A stretch of 64,000 nt of DNA from Aptenodytes patagonicus (GCF_965638725.1 NC_134981.1:47644849-47708848), one strand, 5' to 3'. Positions 22,775 to 35,077 are shown, counted from the first letter of the stretch. Made by a program: numbers and translations. The notes: generated by a model not told the origin, from the letters alone.

Positions 22775-25111
22775 TATTATGATTCAACTTTTCCTCTTAG
22801 CATCACCCAATCTCCCTTCTTGAAGTTCTCATTTCCTAAGTCGTGTTTTCTACTTGAGAAAGTTAGCAGTGGTAATGTGTTCAGCAATGACTCAGTTGTC
22901 TCTTCATCATGGTTAAATGAAGCAGCCCATTTTTACAATTGCTGATTCTCCCCTCCAGATATTCCCTCCTGCTTTGTAATTAGATAAACTCCTTATGTAA
23001 CATCCACAGCCTTTCCTTCTGCTCCCCACTACTGTCATTGCTAGGTTATATGTATAGTCATGACTACTACAGAGTTTTTAAAGCTCTCCCAGTGTTAGTA
23101 CTGATAAAACATTGCATCCAGGCAAGATGCACCAATACAACTTGAAAAGAAAAAAAAAAAACCCAAACCCAAAAACTGTTTGTTACATTCTGTTTGTGTT
23201 GCACTTATTTCTCTGCAGCCTTAAAGGACTGTGGATTTTGACACAGAACCAAAGTCCAAATAGACACAACTTTCAGCCCCTGCCTAAGCGCCTAACCTCA
23301 TTCTTGAATGCAAGTTTTTCCTCCACATATCAGACTCTCTCAGCCTCTACGTACGAGTCCCCTCTTGCTTCTGAGCAGTTCCTAGATTGAGAACACACAT
23401 TAAGTACTTGAATATGTGAGCACAGGAGGACTGTCACAGTCCGTGATCTGCTGTCTCTGCAGCTGACAGATCTCTTTGAAGCCTCATCAGTCTATTCCCA
23501 TGTATGGGCCAAATGCTGCTGCAGCTTTTCTCCTGCTGAAATCACATTTCCACATTCTGAGTCACTCAATAACAAACAGTAGGCTGGATGTCTGCTTCTA
23601 GTGAGAAGACAGATTTTGATGACTCAAGTGACAGAATAAATTTAGTTTTATTTAAGGTCTAAAACACAGAAGATGATTGCTCTATTTAAGAATTGTATCT
23701 TGTACACCTAGGACAAGAAACTGCTTCAGAACAGCACGCTGTTACTCTGGCATAACTTCTCTAATATAGACCAAACACTACACTCACAGGAGACAGAATA
23801 AGGAAATTGCATGGAAAAACAAATGCAGGTTCCAGTGTTCCCTTTAGCTGGGGGGGGTGGTGTGGTGTGGGGGTGGGTGATAAATATGTATTTAACACAA
23901 CTTTCCCATAAAAGAGTTGAAAATTAAAAAACAAACAAACAAACAAGGTGATGGGCCACTACAGCTATTCTCTTGCCTTTTGCAAAATATTTAAGAAGAC
24001 CCTCAACCTTCTCCATAGCTGAAGTTGATATCTTCAATAAACTGTGAGAGAGCCTGCAGGATGTCTTCCCTTGCAAGAATTGCTGCTCTGTCCATGTAGC
24101 TTTGAGCTGGGGCTTAGCATTACTGCACTTGGTGCTGACTGAGCGTGGGGAGCACAGTTCACCTAAGCATCCTCCTTTGCTTCCAGGCAACAATGAGTTT
24201 CCTAGAGGGAGAAGTGGGGAACCTGTACCCCTGTTTCCCTGAACTATAACCTCTCTGGATCGCTCAAGGTGGCAGCTCTTTTGCCAGCTGATCCCCAAGC
24301 AATGCTGCAAAAACACGTTAGAAGTCAGAGGGGTTTTTTTGGCAAATGGCTCCTTCTAGCCTTTCCTCCAAGGGACTATCCAATTTAAAACAGTCCTACA
24401 ATAACCTGGTTTTGGTCAAAAAGAATAAAACCATGATTTGTGTTTCAGGAAGCAGTTTGTCCACTGTGCAGGCAGCAACAGTGCAGTCTCCTACTTTTCA
24501 TGATACCAATGGTTAAGAAAAGCCAACAGTTGTCAAAAGTTGAAAAGAAGCTTTCCAACAATATCACATCTTTCTTAAACTGCTGACTGTTACCTTGACA
24601 CCAATTTTTAAGCAAAAACCATAATGAGTTTTACCCTTAATGAGTCATTCCCAGCCTAGGGGAACACAGACTCAGCTATACTCCTATTCAAGTCATCAAT
24701 AAAGGTAAATGTGTGTTTGTACCAACACACAGCAGGAGTAGTATCCAGCAGACATTTCACTATTTCAACTACTCACAACAGTCTACGAGCCATTATTTCA
24801 GCATCTGGATCTAATCTTAAGACTTTGTTCCTATGTCCAGCAGTATCAGTAGCCAGCTATGTCCTCTTCACAGAAGCTGTGAAGTATGCACACCATACTG
24901 TGCCATATACAACGCAGTTTGAAAGCAAGACAGATTTCTATATTGACCCTGTAAAAGTTAACTGGTAACAATTTGGAATCTCCTGCTACTATATTCGAAC
25001 CCCTGTGATCTCTTCTATTGTTTTTTTACTGGAATTAAGAAAACAGTAGAATATTTTTAAGAACTTGGTTAGTGTTCATAGTGGACAACAATATCTGCCA
25101 TCACCCCTGTC
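22775..25111. other. Intergenic DNA, no gene seen
   Basis: Single-copy-looking sequence with small simple repeats (an A-run at 23150-23160, a G/T-rich stretch at 23849-23880, AAAC units at 23930-23946). I recognise no exon or mobile element. Confidence 0.5.
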
Positions 25112-26521
25112 CATAGAATCATAGAATCATTAAGGTTGGAAAAGGCCTCTAAAATCATCAAGTCCAACCGTCGACCCAACACCACCACCCACTAAACCAT
25201 GTCCCTAAGTGCCTCATCTACTCGTCTTTTAAATACCTCCAGGGATGGGGACTCCACCACTTCCCTGGGCAGCCTGGTCCAATGTTTCACCACTCTTTCA
25301 GGAAAGAAATTTTTCCTCATGTCCAATCTAAACCTCCCCTTGCGCAACGAGGCCATTTCCTCTCGTCCTATCGCTTGTTACTTCGGAGAAGAGACCGACA
25401 CCCACCTCGCTACAGCCTCCTTTCAGGTAGTTGTAGAGAGCGATGAGGTCTCCCCTCAGCCTCCTTTTCTCCAGGCTAAACAACCCCAGTTCCCTCAGCC
25501 GCTCCTCATAAGACTTGTTCTCCAGACCCCTCACCAGCCTCGTTGCCCTTCTCTGGACACGCTCCAGCACCTCAACGTCCTTCTTGTAGTGAGGGGCCCA
25601 AAACTGAACACAGTAGTCGAGGTGCGGCCTCGCCAGTGCCGAGTACAGGGGCACGATCACTTCCCTACTCCTGCTGGCCACACTATTTCTGGTACAAGCC
25701 AGGATGCTGTTGGCCTTCTTGGGCACACTGCCGGCACACTGTTGGCTCATGTTCAGCCGGCTGTCAACCAGCACCCCCAGGTCCTTTTCCACCAGGCAGC
25801 TTTCCAGCCACTCTTCCCCAAGCCTGTAGCGCTGCATGGGGTTGTTGTGGCTGAAGTGCAGGACCCGGCACTTGGCCTTGTTGAATCTCATACAGTTGGC
25901 CTCGGCCCATCCATCCAGCCTGTCCAGGTCCCTCTGCAGAGCCTTCCTACCCTCGAGCAGATCAACACTCCCGCCCAACTTGGTGTCGCCTGCAAACTTA
26001 CTGAGGGTGCACTCGATCCCCTCGTCCAGATCATCGATAAAGATATTAAACAGAACTGGCCCCAAAACTGAGCCCTGGGGAACACCGCTCATGACCGGCC
26101 GCCAACTGGATTGAACTCCATTCACCACAACTCTCTGGGCCCGGCCGTCCAGCCAGTTTTTGACCCAGCGCAGAGTACACCTGTCTAAGCCGTGAGCCGC
26201 CAGCTTCTCTAGGAGAATGCTGTGGGAGGCAGTGTCAAAGGCCTTCCTGAAGTCCAGGTAGACCACATCCACAGCCTTTCCCTCATCCACTAGGCGGGTC
26301 ACCTGGTCATAGAAGGAGATCAGGTTGGTCAAGCAGGACCTGCCTGTCATGAATCCGTGCTGGCTGGGCCTGATCCCCTGGTTGTCCCGCTCATGCCTTG
26401 TGAGCGCCCTCAAGATGAACCGCTCCATAATCTTCCCCAGCACCGAGGTCAGGCTGACAGGCCTGTAGTTCCCCGGATCCTCCTTCTGGCCCTTCTTGTA
26501 GATGGGTGTCACTTTGGCAAG
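25112..26521 (-). mobile_element. CR1 LINE, minus strand, 5'-truncated
   Basis: Begins with the reverse complement of the CR1 tail and carries a 394-aa open stretch of ORF2 on the minus strand (26512-25328). It includes the palm motif, [20 protein letters not shown] and a FAGD variant of the catalytic FADD (second residue of the DD pair kept, first changed to G). A frame break follows near 25345. It is closely related to the young CR1 at 5171, and less than half length. Confidence 0.92.
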
Positions 26522-26678
26522 TCCAGTCCAAAGACAAATTATCCAACTGCATTAAAATTCTTGTTAAGTCTCTTCTGGACATTTTCCTTTTGTTAAAGGA
26601 CCTTCTATTCTCTTAGACTTGTTAAAGTATTCTGTACTTGCCTCTGTATCTGCACTGTGAACATTTAGCAAAGCCTTC

Positions 26679-27237
26679 TGTCCTGGTTTGGATTGGGATA
26701 GAGTTAATTTTCTTCCTAGTAGCTGGTACAGTGCTGTGTTTTGGATTTAGGAGGAGAATAATGTTGATAACACACTGATGTTTTAGTTGTTGCTAGGTAA
26801 TGCTTACACTAGCCAAGGACTTTTCAGCTTCCCATGCTCTACTGACTGATAAGGCTGGAGGTGCACAAGAAGCTGGGAGGGGGCACAGCCAAACTGGCCA
26901 AAGGGACATTCCATACCATGTGACGTCATGCTCAGTGCATAAACTGGGGGAGTTGGCTGGGGGAGGGGTGACCGCTGCTCGGGAATTGGCTGGGCATCGG
27001 TTGGCGGGTGGTGAGCAATTGCACTGTGCATCACTTATTTTGTATATTCTTTTATTGTTGTTGTTATTATTATTATTATTTTCCCTTCCTTTTTTGTCCT
27101 ATTAAACTGTCTTGATCTCAACCCACGAATTTTACTTTTTTTTTTTTTCTGATTCTCTCCCCCATCCCACTGGGGTGTGGGAGGAGTGAGTGAATGGCTG
27201 TGTGGTGTTTAGCTGCCTGCTGGGTTAAACCACACCA
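26679..27237 (+). mobile_element. Solo LTR, ERVL-like family
   Basis: A 559-bp LTR from TGTCCTGGTTTGGATTGGGA to TTAAACCACACCA. It is flanked by CCTTC at 26674-26678 and 27238-27242, a 5-bp target duplication. It contains TGACGTCA at 26921-26928 and a T/ATT-rich tract near 27050-27082 like the LTRs of the provirus at 56335. No internal region is present. Confidence 0.93.
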
Positions 27238-27242
27238 CCTTC

Positions 27243-28355
27243 TTCACCTCTCTCCCAGCAAGGTAGGGGTTGTGGGTTTTTTTATTGTTATTGCTGCCAT
27301 TAGCTATATTTAAAGACAGACATGAAGTGTATGTTTACAATAGATAGATACACAAGCAGATTTAACCAGAGGTTTGCAAATAATGATTCAAATGAATGTT
27401 AGACCACATCAGGTACATCTTTCAGTGTTCTTCCCAAACTTCACTGGCTCTACAGAGAATACTCTCAGCATCTTCTATGCACTCCACTGTCATCTCTGTA
27501 GCCCAACTGTGTTAACTGTAGCAATCAGGTCAAGGCAAGGAATATGTTAAAAGTAATGTGGGAGTATTTCTGTAGTGGATAAACTGGTGCCATCTTTCAA
27601 GAATAAAGCACACTGCACTAAGATTCAAGAGACTTCCTTGCTGTACTCAAGATGTACTTTAAAAATCAGAAACACACAGGGCTGCTGGTAAGGACCGTAT
27701 TGCAACTACTTACAGTCTGCTCACACCTTTACTTAGAAAGATACTGTTAACATTCAAGTGATCTACTCAGCCGTACCTAATCTTGGAGATTCCCTTTGGA
27801 CTGTCACTTTCCTGAGTTAAGAAATACTGTGCTCTGATAAATTTGTATAGCAGCTGCTTTCCTCTAGGAGGGGCCTAAACTCTACAGAAGTCCCCACACC
27901 TACTGGCTGTGAGCAGATTATGGGCAATTCATTTATAGTGCTCCAAATTGGGCTCTGAACTGGAGGTTGGAACATAGAGGTTGTGCTAAATAAATAAACG
28001 TAAATGAAACACTCTCTGATGTAGTCGTCAAACAACAAAAAAAATCATAAATTATACTTCATCTTAAGCTGCTTGGCTGGATTGCACAACCAAATATTAG
28101 TGGCAACCAAGTCACCGTTACTTGATTGGATTTGTTGTTTATAATCAAGTTCAAACTAATAGTATGGGCAGGTGGTACTTCAAAAGGTCAACTTCTGGAT
28201 TTTTCTAGATGCTCATAAAGCAATAATCCCATGATTGAGATGCCTACACTAATTAAAAACACCTAAACTGGTTTAGGCTACAGCTTCATGATGGGCCAGT
28301 TGAACGGCCCAATATTGCCAAAAGACATAGGCCACGCTCTTCCTCTTCACCCACC
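27243..28355. other. Intergenic DNA, no gene seen
   Basis: Single-copy-looking sequence between two LTR insertions. No exon or repeat was recognised. Confidence 0.5.
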
Positions 28356-28950
28356 TGTACTGGTTTTGGCTGGGATAGAGTTAATTTTCTTCACAGTAGC
28401 TAGTATGGGGCTCTGTTTTGGATTTGTGATGAAAACAGTGTTGATAATACAGGGATGTTTTAGTTACTGCTGAGCAGTGCTTACACAGAGTCAAGGCCTT
28501 TTCTGCTTCTCACCCCACCCCACCAGCAAGTAGGCTGGGGGGGCACAAGAAGCTGGGAGGGGACACAGCTGGGACAGCTGACCCCAACTGACCAAAGGGC
28601 TATTCCATACCATGTGACGTCATGCTCAGCATATAAAGCTGGGGAAAGAATGAGGAAGGGGGGACGTTCGGAGTGATGGCGTTTGTCTTCCCAAGTCACC
28701 ATTACGCGTGATGGAGTCCTGCTTTCCTGGAGATGGCTGAACACCTGCCTGCCGATGGGAAGTAGTGAATGAATTCCTTGTTTTGCTTTGCTTGCGTGCG
28801 CGGCTTTTGCTTTCCCTATTAAACTGTCTTTATCTCAACCCACGAGTTTCCTCACTTTTACCCTTCCGATTCTCTCCCCCAGCCCACTGGAGGGGGAGTG
28901 AGCGAGCGGCTGTGTGGGGCTTAGCTGCCTACTGAGGTTAAACCACGACG
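28356..28950 (+). mobile_element. 5' LTR of a truncated ERVL-like provirus
   Basis: A 595-bp LTR from TGTACTGGTTTTGGCTGGGA to TTAAACCACGACG. It is very similar to the solo LTR at 8522 and has TGACGTCA at 28615-28622 and TATAAA at 28632-28637. It is followed by a primer-binding site and retroviral leader sequence, so it is a 5' LTR. No matching 3' LTR is present; the element is broken by a second provirus at 29528. Confidence 0.9.
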
Positions 28951-28958
28951 GTCCTTTT

Positions 28959-28976
28959 TGGTGCCCAACACGGGGC
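28959..28976 (+). promoter_or_regulatory. Primer-binding site, tRNA-Lys type
   Basis: TGGTGCCCAACACGGGGC begins 8 nt after the LTR end (spacer GTCCTTTT). It resembles the tRNA-Lys(1,2) primer site with a few changes. The same spacing occurs at 30129 and 56889. Confidence 0.7.
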
Positions 28977-29107
28977 TTGAAGTGTTTGAGATAACAACAG
29001 ATTTAACCAGAGAGTATTAGAAGGAATTTATAATTATTCTATCTGTTTAACAGTTGGTCGCGATATTGACTTATCTGTTCTTGACATTAGTTTAGCTGAT
29101 CTGTGCC

Positions 29108-29527
29108 ATGCTCCCTTTTTTGCTGTACATGTTAAAGACTGTTTTTGGCTTTTGCAGTTTGCTGTGCTCTGTACCACTTAGTGATGTTTTGCCTGGGAGA
29201 TTTATTATTAAAACACTGGCCTTGAGCTTAATCTGGTATTTGGGCTCTGCACTGATGCCATTACTGTGCTTCGGGAACCATCTCATGGACACAGTTAACA
29301 ATTACACTCTTTCCTCTGAGAGGTTTTTGGTGGAGGAAACACAGAATGGTACCTTCACCACCTTCTTCTGTGATGTTTTCTCCCTCTTTACAATAACTCT
29401 TCAGTAACTTGAACATCCTTGGGTAACCAAAATACTCCTATTGGTACTTCTTAGGAATATTGTTTCAGCTTTTTCTAAGGTTAACCAACTATTCAGGAAT
29501 ATCACCCAGGCCCGGAGGCAGTGTAGT
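29108..29527 (+). pseudogene. Leader ORF of an ERVL-like provirus, copy 1 (one nonsense codon)
   Basis: A 99-aa open frame from ATG (MLPFLLYMLKTVFGFCSLLC) with a hydrophobic N-terminus. It aligns without gaps that break frame to the 170-aa ORF at 56983 (LLYMLK, GFCSLL, TLAL/TLTL, PLL..G/H, FF.DV). A TAA at 29405-29407 ends it. The same frame then continues with a recognisable homologue of the last hydrophobic segment (KILLLVLLRNIVS) until another provirus cuts it at 29527. The function is unknown to me. Confidence 0.6.
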
Positions 29528-30120
29528 TGTATTAGGTCTGGCTGGGATGGAGTTAACTTTCCCCATAGCAACCCTCATAGTGCTGTGCTTTGCATTCATA
29601 GCTAGAAAGGTGTTGATAACACACCAGTGTTTTGGCTACTGCTGAGCAGTGCTCCCACAGCATCAAGGCTGTCTCTCCAACACCCCCGCCCCAAAGGCCA
29701 GTAGGCTGGGGGTGGGCAAGAGGTTGGGAGGGGACAGAGCCAGGGCAGCTGACCCCAACTGACCAAAGGGATATTCCATACCATATGACGTTGGGCTCAG
29801 CAATAAAAGCTAAGAGAAAGGAGAAGGGGAGGGGGGACATTTGTTACTAAGGTGTTTGTCTTCTGGAGCAACCACTATGCGTACCGAGGCCCTACTTCCC
29901 AGGAAGTGGCTGGACATCACCTGCTGATGGGAAGTAGAGAATAAATCTTTTTTTTTTTCCTTTGCTTCCGCATGCGGCCTTTGCTTTTCTTTATTAAACT
30001 GCCTTTATCTTGACCCATGAGGTGTTTTTCATCTTATTTTGTCCCCCCGTCCCGCTGAGGAGGGGAGTGATAGAGTGGCTTGGTGGGCACCTGGCGGCCA
30101 GCCAAGGTCAACCCACCACA
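29528..30120 (+). mobile_element. 5' LTR of a second truncated ERVL-like provirus
   Basis: A 593-bp LTR from TGTATTAGGTCTGGCTGGGA to GTCAACCCACCACA. It is a different subfamily from the neighbours: the CRE is changed to TGACGTTG and its 3' end has a GGCACCTGGCGGCCAGCC block. It is followed by its own primer-binding site and leader, and it interrupts the leader of the provirus at 28356. Confidence 0.88.
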
Positions 30121-30128
30121 GTCTTTTT

Positions 30129-30146
30129 TGATGCCCAACGTGGAGC
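30129..30146 (+). promoter_or_regulatory. Primer-binding site, tRNA-Lys type (diverged)
   Basis: TGATGCCCAACGTGGAGC lies 8 nt after the LTR end (spacer GTCTTTTT). It is close to the tRNA-Lys(1,2) primer site, with a G to A change at the third base. Confidence 0.65.
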
Positions 30147-30179
30147 TCAAGACAACAGCAGTTTTGAATTGAGCGTGCT

Positions 30180-30808
30180 ATAGCTATAGTCGTTATTAAG
30201 TGGCAAGCTTCTGTGCAGGTCACAGAGTTTGCTGGCTGCACTGCTTATCTCTTTATTTTGCTGAGCTTGGGAACAGGCTAATACAAACAATGGCTATGTG
30301 CTTTGCCCTGGCATTGATGCCCTTACTGTGCTGGGGGAGCTATCTTGTGGAGAGAATGAGGAAATACACCTCCCTCTTCCTATCCTGGATTAATGTGGGT
30401 GGTTTTATAGCATAGGCTCCCAAGGTCCTTGTTCACCCTTACGTGAGCTGTTTAATACTACTAATCAACACTGTTAGCATATTGTCAGGTTTGTGGAATC
30501 TGTTGTCGTCCTGGCATAAGAGGAGTCAACTTTTGGGTGAGGTGATACAGAAACGTGCCCCAAGGCGGCCGGTCCCTGGGTGACAGGGTGTGTGGAAGGA
30601 TTTGGGCAGGTGCCTAGGGCGGTTATCACCTCTCATAGCCTGGGATTTTATACCTGAACAGGCAAGTAATCCTGGTAAATTGACATGCCACCTGATAGAA
30701 GGGTGCCTTGCCTACCTCAATGAAAACCAGCAGCTTCTAGCACTGTACTGGGGCTTGGCCTGTGCCTACCGAGCCACAGTTCAGTACTATCAGAGGACTG
30801 TGATTAAG
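30180..30808 (+). pseudogene. Leader ORF and gag start of an ERVL-like provirus, copy 2
   Basis: The frame at 30200-30415 carries LALMPLLCWGSYLVERMRKY, homologous to the middle of the leader ORF at 56983. After a stop at 30413-30415 the same frame resumes with a hydrophobic segment (CLILLINTVSILSGLWN). From about 30590 another frame gives a gag N-terminus (KDLGRCLGRLSPLIAWDFIP and CWGLACAYRA-like LYWGLACAYRA), matching the gag of the provirus at 57480. It ends where an antisense LTR begins at 30809. Confidence 0.65.
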
Positions 30809-31869
30809 TGTGGTGGGTTGACCTTGGCTGGACGCCAGGTGCCCACCCAGTCGCTCTATCACTCCCCCTCCTCAACTGGACAGGGGAGAGAAAATACGAC
30901 GAAAGGCTTGTGGGTCGAGATAATTACTCACCAATTACCATCATGGGCAAAACAGACTTGACTCAGGGAAAAATTTAATTTATTGCCAATTAACACCAGA
31001 GTAGGATAATGAGAAATAAGAACAAATCTAAAAACACCTTCCCCCCACCCCTCCCTTCTTCCTGGGCTCAACTTCACTCCCAATTTCTCTACCTCCTCCC
31101 CCCGAGTGGTGCAGGGGAATGGGGAATGGGAGGTTGTGATCAGTTCCTAACGCTTTATCTCTGTTGCTCCTTCCTCCTCACACCCTTCCCCTGCTCCGGC
31201 GTGGGGTCCCACCCACAGGAGACAGTCCTCCACAAATGTCTCCAATGTGGGTACTTCCCACAGGCTGCAGTTCTTCACAAACTGCTCCACTGTGGGTCCT
31301 TTCCACAAGGAGCAGTCTTTCAGGAACGGACTGCTCCAGCGTGGGTTCCCCACAGGGCCACAGGTCCTGCCAGGAGCCTGCTCCAGCATGGACTCTCCAC
31401 GGGGTCACAGCCTCCTTCAGGGCACATCCACCTGCTCTGGTGTGGGGTCCTCCACAGGCTGCAGGGTGGATATCTGCTCCACCATGGACCTCCATGGGCT
31501 GCAGGGGGACAGCCTGCCTCACCATGGTCTTCACCACAGGCTGCAGGGGAATCTCTGCTCCGGCACCTGGAGCACCTCCTCCCCCTCCTTCTTCCCTGAC
31601 CTTGGTGTCTGCAGAGTTGTTTCTCTCACATATTCTCACTCCTCTCTCCCAGCTGCTGTTGCGCAGCAGTTTCTACCCCTTCTTAAATATGTTATCACAG
31701 AGGCTCTACCACCATCACTGATGGGCTCAGCCTTGGCCAGCGGTGGGTCCGTCTTGGAGCCGGCTGAAACTGGCTCTGTCCAACATGGGAGAAGCTTCTG
31801 TCATCTTCTCACAGAAGCCACCCCTGCAGCACCCCCACTACCAAAACCTTGCCATGTAAACCCAATACA
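30809..31869 (-). mobile_element. Antisense LTR with internal tandem repeats
   Basis: On the minus strand the LTR runs from TGTATTGGGTTTACATGG to GGTCAACCCACCACA. Its last 35 or so bases are nearly the same as the 3' end of the LTR at 29528-30120, so the two are related subfamilies in opposite orientation. It is long (1061 bp) because of degenerate repeats at about 31190-31560. I find no matching target duplication (TTAAG on the left, CTGTA on the right), so it may be part of a rearranged element. Confidence 0.8.
31190..31560 (-). repeat. Degenerate tandem repeat inside the antisense LTR
   Basis: Units of roughly 50-60 bp built around a TGCTCCAGCGTGGG-type core followed by CCACAGG and a CAGTCCT/CAGTTCTTC block. 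They recur about six times with substitutions and length changes. They belong to the LTR itself and are not a CRISPR array, since the units are diverged and there are no spacers. Confidence 0.75.
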
Positions 31870-32260
31870 CTGTAGTCATATGACAAGAATCAACATCTAC
31901 TTAATCCACTGAAATCTCAAATCAGATAGAGTCAGAATCTCACAAACTGAAGAATGATATTCCTGCAATCCCTTCTTCCATCATTGGTGTCAAATCCTGA
32001 AGGCCAACACTACAAGAAACCCAAGTGGTGGATGGAGGGGAAAAGCTGATGACAAGCTTTGGGGAGAGAAATCATTTGCATGTAGATGCTAACCAACAAA
32101 CTTGTTAACTTTTGTCAAGAAGACTGACTTTTTTTTTTTAAATTAAAGAAAAAAAAAGAAAAGGAAAAGTGACATTCTTAAGACGTTAGGTTTGGTACAA
32201 GAAGTATTTGCATAAAAGGAAAAAAAGCATTTACATAACAGGAAAAGAGAAAGAACATAT
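31870..32260. other. Intergenic DNA, no feature seen
   Basis: A/T-rich stretch between the antisense LTR and a CR1 element. It includes a T-run and an A-rich patch at 32130-32165. No gene was recognised. Confidence 0.5.
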
Positions 32261-33720
32261 AGAATCATAGAATATCTCAAGTTGGAAGGGACCCATAAGG
32301 ATCATCGAGTCCAACTCCCTGCTCCTCGCAGGACTACCTAACACTAAACCATATGACTAAGAGCATCATCCAGACGCTCCTTGAACTCTGACAGGCTTGG
32401 TGCTGTGACCACTTCCCTGGGGAGCCTGTTCCAGTGACTGACCACCCTCTCAGCAAAGAACCTTTTCCTAATGTCCAATCTGCACTTCCCTTGACGCAGC
32501 TCCATTCCATTTCCTCGTGTCCTCTCGCTAGTCACCAGAGAGAGGAGATCAGCACCTCCCCCTCCGCTGCCCCCCTTGAGGAAGTTGTAGACTGCAGTGA
32601 GGTCACCCCTCAGCCTTCTCTTCTCCAAGCTGAACAAGCCAAGTGACCTCAGCCGCTCCTCCTAAGTCTTGCCCTCAAGGCCTTTCACCATCTTGGTCGC
32701 CCTCCTCTGGACACACTCTAATAGTTTGATGTCCTTCTTATATTGAGGCGCCCAAAACTGCACACAGGACTCGAGGTGGGACCGCACCAGTGCAGTGTAG
32801 AGTGGGACAATCGCCTCCCTCGACCAGCTAGCTATGCTGGGCTTGATGCACCCCAGGACCCGGTTGGCCCTTTTGGCTGCCAGGGCACACTCTTGACTCA
32901 TATGCAACTTGCCATCAACCCAAACCCCCAGATCTCTTTCCGCGGGGCTGCTTTCCAGCCTCTCGTCCCCCAATTTGTACATATACCCAGGATTACCCCA
33001 TCCCAGGTGGAGAATCCAGCACTTGCTCTTGTTAAATTTCATAGGGTTGGTGATTGCCCAGCTCTCTAGTCTATCCAGATCTCTCTGTAAGGCCTCTCTA
33101 CCCTCGAGGGAGGCCACAGCTCCTCCTAGTTTATACCCAATGTATTATGGACTTGTCTAGCTGTATGCTGGACATTTTGTCCAGAAGGATACTGTGAGAG
33201 ACAGTATCAAAAGCTTTGCTAAAATCCCAAAACCCCACATCTACTGGCTTCCCTTGGCCAACTAGATGGGTGACCTTGTCATAAAAGGAAATTAAGTTGG
33301 TTAAGCAGGACTTTCCCCTCGTGAACCCGTGCTGGCTATGACCAATGGCTGCATTGTCTCTCAAGTGTTTTTCAATAACTCCCAGAATAACCTTCTCCAT
33401 AATTTCACCAGGCACTGAAGTGAGACTGACAGGTCTGTAATTACCAGGGTCTTCCTTCTTACCCTTCTTGAAAATTGGGACAACATTTGCCAGCTTCCAG
33501 TCAACTGGGACCTCTCCAGACTCCCAAGACCATTGAAAAATAATGGAGAGAGGTCCCGTGATGACATTGGTCAGCTTGTTCAGTACCCTGGGATGAATCC
33601 CATCAGGCCCCATAGACTTATGCGCATCCAGCTGGAGCAGCAAGTCTTGAACAAGTTCAGAGTCAGCTGGGAGTTTATCATTCCCCCAGTCACGGTCTTC
33701 AGCACATAGCACAGCAGTGG
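32261..33720 (-). mobile_element. Older CR1 LINE, minus strand
   Basis: Starts with AGAATCATAGAATATCTCAA (the reverse complement of a CR1 tail) and covers ORF2 from the 3' end up to the [20 protein letters not shown] block near 33640. It is broken into at least three frames (33712-33131, 33117-32662, 32637-32344), and the catalytic FADD region is lost at the junction near 33125. It is a different, older subfamily from the copy at 25112. Confidence 0.9.
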
Positions 33721-33890
33721 TCCTCTCATTTAATACCAGACAACTGAAGAAAATTTAGCCTGACAAGATACTTCATAGAGAAATGAGCACCACAGAAATT
33801 TTTTTTTTTATTATTAAAGCTCTATGTTGAAAGAACAACAGATCCAGAATCAGATAGTAGAAAACCACCACATAAACATATTAAATCTCC

Positions 33891-33954
33891 TGTGGGGGGA
33901 GTGAGCAAGCAGCTGGGTGGTGCTTAGTTGCCGGCTGGGGTTAAACCACGACAG
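33891..33954 (+). mobile_element. Fragment of an LTR 3' end
   Basis: About 64 bp (GGGGGGAGTGAGCAAGCAGC to TTAAACCACGACAG) matching the last bases of the LTRs at 8522 and 28356. Nothing of the rest of the LTR precedes it, so it is a remnant. Confidence 0.75.
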
Positions 33955-35077
33955 ATGCTCTTTCTCTCTTTGCAAGACTTCAGCTTCAGCTTGTGTTCAT
34001 AATAAACAGTGCTCATCCTTTGTTCTCTTCAGGCTTTTTTTTCCCTGCTTTTTTCTTCACTGAAATACTTCACTCTTCACTGAATACAGAAATCATTACT
34101 TTCCAGTCTCTCCTTACTGTGAGACTCTTCACAACAGCATGCGAGTATTTCACAACTGAAGCCCACCTTCAGGTCAGTAGTAGCTGAGTTGGGACATAAA
34201 ACCATAGAGACCGCAGAGGGTCAATAACATCCAGGAATCTACAACTCTAGAAAGCTAGAAGCCTTCTACCCCATCATAAGCTCCTTCCCACACCCCACAC
34301 ATATTTTCATACTTAGTGAGTCCCACCTCTTTGGTTTTTCATTCAGTTTCAGGTTTTCCATAGTTCTTTACGAAATCCAGATCCCTTCCAAAAACCTACA
34401 TATCCCACTTTCCACCAATCTCATCATCTAGCCAAACTATCTCCCTGTCAAACTAGACTTGAATCCCCTCCCTTTTCCTCCTGCCATCCATCTCCTGGGC
34501 ATCACTCCATCTTTCACCCCTGTTCTGGCTCCTCTAACTGACTCACATAAAACCAAGTTTCCTTGTTTCCCTCACACCTCACCAGCTACCAGTCTGCACC
34601 TAACCAGTGGGGCAGCTTTAGTCCCATTGTCATTCAGGTCCCACCACAGCTACATCCACTTACAAGTGGCACATCCTGACCTTCTTGCCCTAGCTCCTTG
34701 TCCTCTCGCACAGCTGCTTCTTGTACTTCATGGCAGTGCTCTCTCATCTCTGCTACCAAAGCCAGCTTCCTCCTCCACACTGCCTGCATCTAGGAAGCCA
34801 GAGAGAAAGCATCTTCTCCCATTTCCAATGGTTGAACTGGCTTACCACTCAATCAATAACGTCTAGGCTTGGCCCATCTTTAATGCCTAGCAAGTTCTCA
34901 AGTGTGCAAAAGTGGGTGTTTTTTGGTTTTGTTTGGGGTTTTGTTTTTTTTTGTTTTTTTTTTTTAAACTTGTAATTTGTTCAGGTTAGTCTTCCAGACT
35001 ACAAGAGGGAAGAGGGATCCAGCTCAAAATCCAACATGTCAGGTCAAGGCAATTCGCTTACACAAGTCTGTTAGTAA
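33955..35077. other. Intergenic DNA, no gene seen
   Basis: C/T-rich single-copy-looking DNA. Positions 34915-34968 are a T/G-rich low-complexity tract. No exon or mobile element was recognised. Confidence 0.5.

Noticed and set aside
24711-24968. 85-codon ORF in intergenic DNA
   Set aside because: No similarity, no splice signals in a useful phase, and a length expected by chance.
31190-31560. Regularly spaced repeats considered as a CRISPR array
   Set aside because: The units are contiguous, diverged and part of a known LTR type, and the organism is a vertebrate.
31009-31912. Overlapping ORFs of 150-220 codons in the antisense LTR
   Set aside because: They come from the tandem repeats and the Pro/Ser-rich bias of the LTR, and are open in several frames at once.
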